The notes below the pieces were generated by a model. It did no database searches, was not told the origin of the DNA, and saw only the letters and a program-made list of their open reading frames with translations. Shown one piece after another: positions 58,944-64,000 of a DNA stretch of 64,000 bases. The DNA comes from Channallabes apus. Taxonomy: Eukaryota; Chordata; Actinopteri; Siluriformes; Clariidae. The stretch spans positions 55,617,104-55,681,103 of the forward strand of contig CM060107.1 of assembly GCA_030522415.1 (NCBI GenBank), read 5' to 3'. The stretch's first letter is position 1; the number at the start of each line of letters is the position of its first letter. The translations under genes and the position numbers were made by a program.

Positions 58944-59215
58944 GTTCGTTCATGATGGTGGACTCGTCTCAGCATGACCCGGGCGAGAGGGCTCGTCTCC
59001 AGCTCCCCGTGATGAAGGAGAACGACACACACTGCATCGACTTCAACTACCTGCTGTACGGCACCGACGGCTCCAGTCCCGGCACCCTGAACGTCCTGGT
59101 CAAGGTGAACAAGGGACCGGTGGCCAATCCCATCTGGAACATCAGCACACACACCGGGAACACCTGGAGGAAGGCGGAGCTCGCCGTCAGCACCTTCTGG
59201 CCTAACGAGTACCAG
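58944..59215 (+). CDS. ptprk: ptprk exon 3: main part of the MAM domain
   Basis: This 272-nt exon runs from acceptor GTGCTGCAG (phase 1) to donor GTAGGT (phase 0) and encodes residues 66-156. Visible landmarks are [19 protein letters not shown], the MAM core [10 protein letters not shown] (third MAM cysteine, C96), [18 protein letters not shown] and the end [14 protein letters not shown]. Two N-glycosylation sequons are present, N92-D-T and N131-I-S, as expected for an extracellular domain. The HDPGE and FWPNEYQ stretches favour kappa over mu and tau. The fourth MAM cysteine and the domain end must lie in exon 4, beyond the window. The open frame continues about 177 nt past the donor, but that tail has no MAM similarity and is intron. 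The acceptor's pyrimidine tract is a GTCT-type repeat. Confidence 0.93.
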
Positions 59216-59389
59216 GTAGGTTCAACACCGCACGTCCAACACACAACAAACCCCGACACCCGAGTGACCCAGCCGGAGAAACACCGGAGATCCAGTCGGT
59301 CAGTCGGCGTCGATCGGGCTGATGACGGTTACCAAAGTAACCACTTTAACACCACGTCTTCTAACACCTCCGTCTCCGCCAAGTCAGCA

Positions 59390-59393
<4 letters not shown>

Positions 59394-59431
<38 letters not shown>

Positions 59432-59483
59432 ACCTGTTCTTCTAGTCTGTCCTGGGTTCTGAAATAATGTAGGATGTGTCAAG

Positions 59484-59533
<50 letters not shown>

Positions 59534-59682
59534 CAGACAATTTATGTAATTAGATTATTTGCATTGGAAATGCCACACGGCTGTCAAGCTCTTCACACTC
59601 TCAGAGAGCTGCTCACACAGACACACTCACACACACTTAAAGTCAATCATGTACTCAAAACACTACTCAGGGTCAATTACAT

Positions 59683-59735
<53 letters not shown>
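59394..59735. repeat. (GT)n and (CA)n tracts in intron 3
   Basis: GT at 59394-59429 and 59487-59530, CA at 59683-59732. Confidence 0.95.
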
Positions 59736-60190
59736 CTCTTTGTCTTGGTCTTCTCTCTTAGCCCTGATCACGTTCCTCATAACGAATACTAATCGTTCTT
59801 TAACTCTGTGGCGTCTGTCTGTTTCTCTCATTCAATAATCCAGATGGTTTAAAACACTAAACAAAACTTATTGAAAACATGAAGTTCTTGTGTTTATTTC
59901 ACCTAATAACCCATTTGTTATTCCGCCTCATCCGAAGTGTGTTTTAATCAGGATACACACACGCTGTCGCCACTACCATCACACACGTGTGTTCACTACG
60001 GACAGCCCAATCAGTTTAAATTCTACAACTTAGAAATACAATTCTCTATTAAACTCGTACATTTCGCGGTCGCGTATTTTAAATCTCCACACTCACAGCC
60101 ACCGAGCCAGTGCTGGACCAAACACCGACTTACCACCAAACACTAACACGTATAAAGAAAATACTATGTCCTATTAAACATCTCTGTTCA
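59736..60190. other. Intron 3, unique sequence
   Basis: No repeat or exon is recognised. Confidence 0.4.
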
Positions 60191-60199
60191 CTGACAAGC

Positions 60200-60655
60200 A
60201 GCCGTCCATCAAACACCACCGCCGTCCACCAGACGCCACCGCCGTCCACCAGACGCCACCGCCGTCCACCAGACGCCACCGCCGTCCACCAGACGCCACC
60301 GCCGTCCACCAGACGCCACCGCCGTCCACCAGACGCCACCGCCGTCCACCAGACGCCACCGCCGTCCACCAGACGCCACCGCCGTCCACCAGACGCCACC
60401 GACGTCCACCAGACGCCACCGACGTCCACCAGACGCCACCGACGTCCACCAGACGCCACCGACGTCCACCAGACGCCACCGCCGTCCACCAGACGCCACC
60501 GCCGTCCACCAGACGCCACCGCGGTCCACCAGACGCCACCGCCGTCCACCAGACGCCACCGCCGTCCACCAGACGTTACCGCCGTCCACCAGACGCCACC
60601 GCCGTCCACCAGACGCCACCGCCGTCCACCAGACGCCACCGCCGTCCATCATAAA
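60200..60655. repeat. 20-bp minisatellite GCCGTCCACCAGACGCCACC
   Basis: About 22 near-perfect copies. A contiguous block of four copies (about 60400-60480) has GACGTCC for GCCGTCC. Single changes occur at about 60523 (GCGGTCC) and 60576 (ACGTTACC). Decayed CCATCAAACACCAC-type members continue to about 60880. Confidence 0.96.
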
Positions 60656-60880
60656 TCTCAGCCATCCAGCAAACATCACAGCCAATTATTAAACAGAAAC
60701 ACTGCACTTGTCAACGAAACACCAAAAGCACAGCTGTCTAGCCATCAAACTCCATAACTGTCCATCAAACACTAGTGTCTAACAAGAACTGTCCATCAAA
60801 CACCACAGTTGTCCATCAAAATCCACAAGCGTCTGTTAAGCACAGCAATTGTCCAGCAAACACCTCACCTGTCCAACACA

Positions 60881-61370
60881 AAAATATCCAAGAAACACAG
60901 ACAGAATGTGTGTTAAAAGTGGTGTTTACTGCATGAAAACGCATGAACATCATCTCCAACATGGATCCAGGCCTCCATACTGTTTTATGTTGAATGTAAC
61001 TATGGCAACAACTATAACTAGGCATAGCTACATTACCTGTGCAGTGGTATAAATATCTTAAAGTAAACTTGTGGACGGTTCTGTAGTAGAGCGAGATAAC
61101 GGAGTGTGAGATCTAATCATGGTTACCGTGCTATAGCCCATGGTGAGGCTGCGTGGGCGGAGCCCGATCCGAGCGATGTCGGTGCTCTTTGTCGGGGTGT
61201 TTTATCGCGATGTGTTTCCAGTGTTGCGGCGTTTCATCACCACATCCATTCCTCACACCGTTTCTTCCCTCTCTCTCTTTCACTCGGGCCGGGAGTGTAA
61301 TTGATATTTTCCTGACCTGTTTCTCAGTGCAGCACTGACACACCTGATCACTCATCCGCAGCATGGACAC
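60881..61370. other. Intron 3, unique sequence
   Basis: Non-repetitive sequence. A 60-70 codon open frame on each strand has no recognisable domain. Confidence 0.4.
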
Positions 61371-61373
61371 TGA

Positions 61374-61375
<2 letters not shown>

Positions 61376-61431
<56 letters not shown>

Positions 61432-61860
61432 CTCCTGCACCTCGCCACGATTTCATCTCTTTTCTTTACAATTTCTCCTCTCCTTTTTCCATTTCCTCTC
61501 TGTATTCCTCCTTCTTGTCTTCTTTTTCTTTTTCCTATTACTTTTTTATTTTTTTATTCTTTCCGTCTTCAGCATCATCCCGCCTTTTTACTTCTGCTCT
61601 CCAAATTCATCCTGCTTTTCCTTTTGTCTCTTTCTTTCTCTCACCCGCCGCTCCGTCCCTCCCTGCTTCTCCTCGTCTTTTCACCATTCTCCCTCCTTTG
61701 TCTTTTGGACGTTTACTTTCTTCATCCTCTTTTTTTTCTTATTTTTTTCTTCTTCCGTCTTACTTTTCTGGTCTTTTCACTTTTTCTCTCGTTTCCTGAT
61801 TTACAATTTTTCTCCTCTGTCTTTCTCTTCTTTTTCTTTCCTTTCTCGCTCTAAAGATAT
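61376..61860. repeat. (CA)n followed by a long pyrimidine-rich tract
   Basis: CA at 61376-61430, then about 420 bp of T- and C-rich sequence without an ordered unit. Confidence 0.88.
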
Positions 61861-61872
61861 GTTATATATATA

Positions 61873-61920
<48 letters not shown>

Positions 61921-62178
61921 ACGTCTGTCTGTCTGTCTGTGCTGAGTTGTTCCAGAGGGATTGCTTCACAGCTGGTGTGTGTACAGTATATGTACGTGTG
62001 TGTGTGTGTGTGTGGGCGTGTATGTATGTGCATGCCTTTTGGCTCTAGATAACAGGATAACCAAAAATCAAAGAAAAGTGTGTGTGTGCGAGTGTGTGTG
62101 CGCGTGCATCAGAGCTAAAACTCTAGCATGTGGAGAAAAAGTGCTGAGTAGGACAAGCTATTCAATTCTTTATCATAG

Positions 62179-62213
<35 letters not shown>

Positions 62214-62387
62214 GGTGTTCAGCCTTTTAAAGCCCAATTAAGGCTTTGTTGAAGTGCTGAATTACAGCACAGTGGGAACACAGCTGAGGGGGGAGATAAG
62301 TGTGTGTGTGTGTGTGTGTGTATTAATGGCCTCGATGCTAACAACTTGATTCACTGAACCCTACCTCACTTATCTGAAGCAACCACA

Positions 62388-62434
<47 letters not shown>

Positions 62435-62435
62435 T
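61873..62435. repeat. Cluster of (GT)n and (CA)n tracts
   Basis: GT at 61873-61919 and 61995-62013, CA at 62180-62212, GT at 62301-62321, CA at 62393-62432. Confidence 0.93.
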
Positions 62436-62554
62436 GTTTGTGTGTTTGTTTTAATTAGAACTCCAGGGTTCCTCCGAGATGTTGCTTGAGCTCAAATCAC
62501 ACATTTTATAACACGTCATATTAAATTTATTAAAAAACAAACTAAATTTATTCA

Positions 62555-62581
62555 CTTTTTTTTTTTTTTTTTTTTTTTTTT
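62555..62581. repeat. Homopolymer T run
   Basis: About 25 T in a row. Confidence 0.95.
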
Positions 62582-62639
62582 AGTCTTCGGGGTTTTATTT
62601 ATTATTCAGATAAACAACAAGCGCATGAGGAAACAGAAC

Positions 62640-64000
62640 AGAGAGGAAAAATATTTTCACCGCTAATGCTAACTAGCTAAGCTAACCTGACAGGATTTAC
62701 GCATCCTAGCGCTAGCTGGTTAATGTTAGCGAAGCTGCTACTCTTCAAGCTTAATAAAACTCTAACCCTAAAGTTAGCTAACATGAGCTAACCTGACAGG
62801 ATTTTAGCGTCGTCTTCACAAATCTTCGGAATCTTCTAGTGCTTTAACTCTAGCTAGCTGATGTTAGCGAACCTGCTAGTCTTCAACTTTAGTGACATTT
62901 TACCTGCTAAACACAGCTACGATGAGCTAACCTGACAAGATTTCAGTGATTGTTACTGTTTATATGAGCTTGCTAAGCTAACCTGACAGGATTTTAGCAT
63001 CTTCTCCATGAGCTTTTGTAATCTCCTTCTGCTTTAGCGCTAGCTGGTGATTGTTAGCTGAACTGACGCGTCCTGCTCTTCAATTTAAAACAATAAAACT
63101 TCACTGATAAAGCTAGCGATGACGAGATAACCTGACAGGATTTGTTATTCCCTTTTACATGTTCAAGCTAGCTAAATTGCACTAGGCTAACACAGTATTT
63201 GTATTAGTTAATGCTCTAAAATAATGCTAGCTAGCCTGCTGATTAGCACTAACCTGACTTATTTCCCTACATGTTCCCTACAAAAGCATGTAATATCGAT
63301 AAAGGTATAATCTAACATAATGCTGGCCAGCAATTTTAATGCTATTAATTGTTTTAACGCTACTAACGTCTGTGCATATATGCTAGCTAGCTGGCTAACG
63401 CAAGCTAACTTTGGCAGAATTTGTACAGATTTTTTTATAAGCTCACACTAATGTAATTAGATAAAACTTTACAGTTAAAGGTAGCTTCGCTGAGATAACA
63501 CAAGATATTCACCCACATCTAACACTCGCTTAGCTAACCTGAAAGTTATAAAGTTTTTTAAATAACATTTATAAATAGTCTATGACGCTCCTAGCTAGAT
63601 CGTTAAAGTTGGCTATTCCGGAAAGTATTTCCTTAAACCTTAATAATGTTTACCCCATATACGATGGCTAGCTAGCTAGCATGAGCTAGGCTAACAGGAA
63701 GTCATATTCATGAATAGTCATAATGTTTCTGTGGTTTTCAAGTTAGTATATGCTAATGTGACAGCTATCTACAAGCTAACCTGACATGTGTCACGCTGGC
63801 TAAGCTGACTAGCATGTCACATTTGCTAATCTCGCCTGGTGCACCCGTACACTCGTTAAGCTAGCCTGAAACACTTTCAATGTATTTATTCTCATCATTC
63901 TGACTGGCGTAACTTATTCTGATCTTGGAGAGGATTTTGTTAGTGATATTTTATGCTAATGCGAGGAAGATAACCTGACAGGATTTAGCCTGAGCGAGTG
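62640..64000. repeat. Diffuse repeat with AGCTAACCTGACAGGATTT core
   Basis: The core or a close variant recurs at about 62681, 62788, 62927, 62973, 63126, 63533, 63774 and 63969, with GCTAGC-rich sequence and CTTTAGCGCTAGCTGGT-like stretches between. Spacing is irregular (about 50 to 400 bp). It runs off the right edge. Confidence 0.65.

Noticed and set aside
49327..59215. Assignment to ptprm, ptprt or ptpru
   Set aside because: The FDDGP...YDDF.W...SAQE and DSS.HDPGE...FWPNEYQ patterns fit kappa better as I remember the families; a full-length tree would be decisive.
59216..59392. Extension of exon 3 to the stop near 59392
   Set aside because: A consensus donor GTAGGT follows the MAM motif FWPNEYQ at the expected place, and the tail does not resemble a MAM domain.

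Overview
The window is vertebrate, most likely teleost, nuclear DNA. It holds the 5' part of one gene, split into small exons with GT-AG introns, in about 64 kb of very repeat-rich sequence. Teleost affinity rests on a Tc1-family transposase fragment, tRNA-headed fish SINEs, hAT- and Harbinger-type miniature elements and dense (CA)n/(GT)n tracts. An ostariophysan such as a catfish is possible, but I cannot prove it.

The gene is on the + strand and is best called ptprk, the type IIB receptor protein tyrosine phosphatase kappa. Exon 1 (coding 13666-13738) gives the start and signal peptide. Exon 2 (49327-49449) and exon 3 (58944-59215) encode most of the N-terminal MAM adhesion domain. All three share compatible splice phases (1, 1, 0) and together give 156 residues. 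The rest of the MAM domain and the Ig, fibronectin III, transmembrane and phosphatase regions must lie beyond 64000. Intron 1 is 35,588 bp, intron 2 is 9,494 bp, and intron 3 runs off the window. A 24-nt in-frame candidate microexon with excellent splice signals lies at 16480-16503.

Layout: 1-13 kb is upstream sequence with a Tc1 remnant, two oppositely oriented arrays of one degenerate repeat (each holding a SINE), a GAAA block and a Harbinger-type MITE. The promoter and exon 1 (about 13.2-14.9 kb) lie between two direct copies of another non-autonomous element. Intron 1 holds unusually many minisatellites between 22.5 and 46 kb, with units of 20, 26, 28, 30, 71, about 336, 22 and 23/24 bp, plus a 200-N assembly gap at 26058-26257. 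It also holds the candidate microexon, a possible conserved noncoding block with octamer sites near 41.7 kb, and a complete 911-bp hAT MITE at 47999-48909. Introns 2 and 3 hold more low-complexity DNA, a 25-nt splice-flanked pseudo-exon, a 20-bp minisatellite and a diffuse repeat at the right edge.

No second protein gene, RNA gene or CRISPR array is supported. The long open frames (up to 1083 codons) are tandem repeats whose unit lacks stop codons. The most interesting points are the candidate microexon, the complementary GT/AC tracts at both splice sites of exon 2, the element pair around the promoter, CTCF-like motifs including one inside the hAT MITE, and the higher-order minisatellites.
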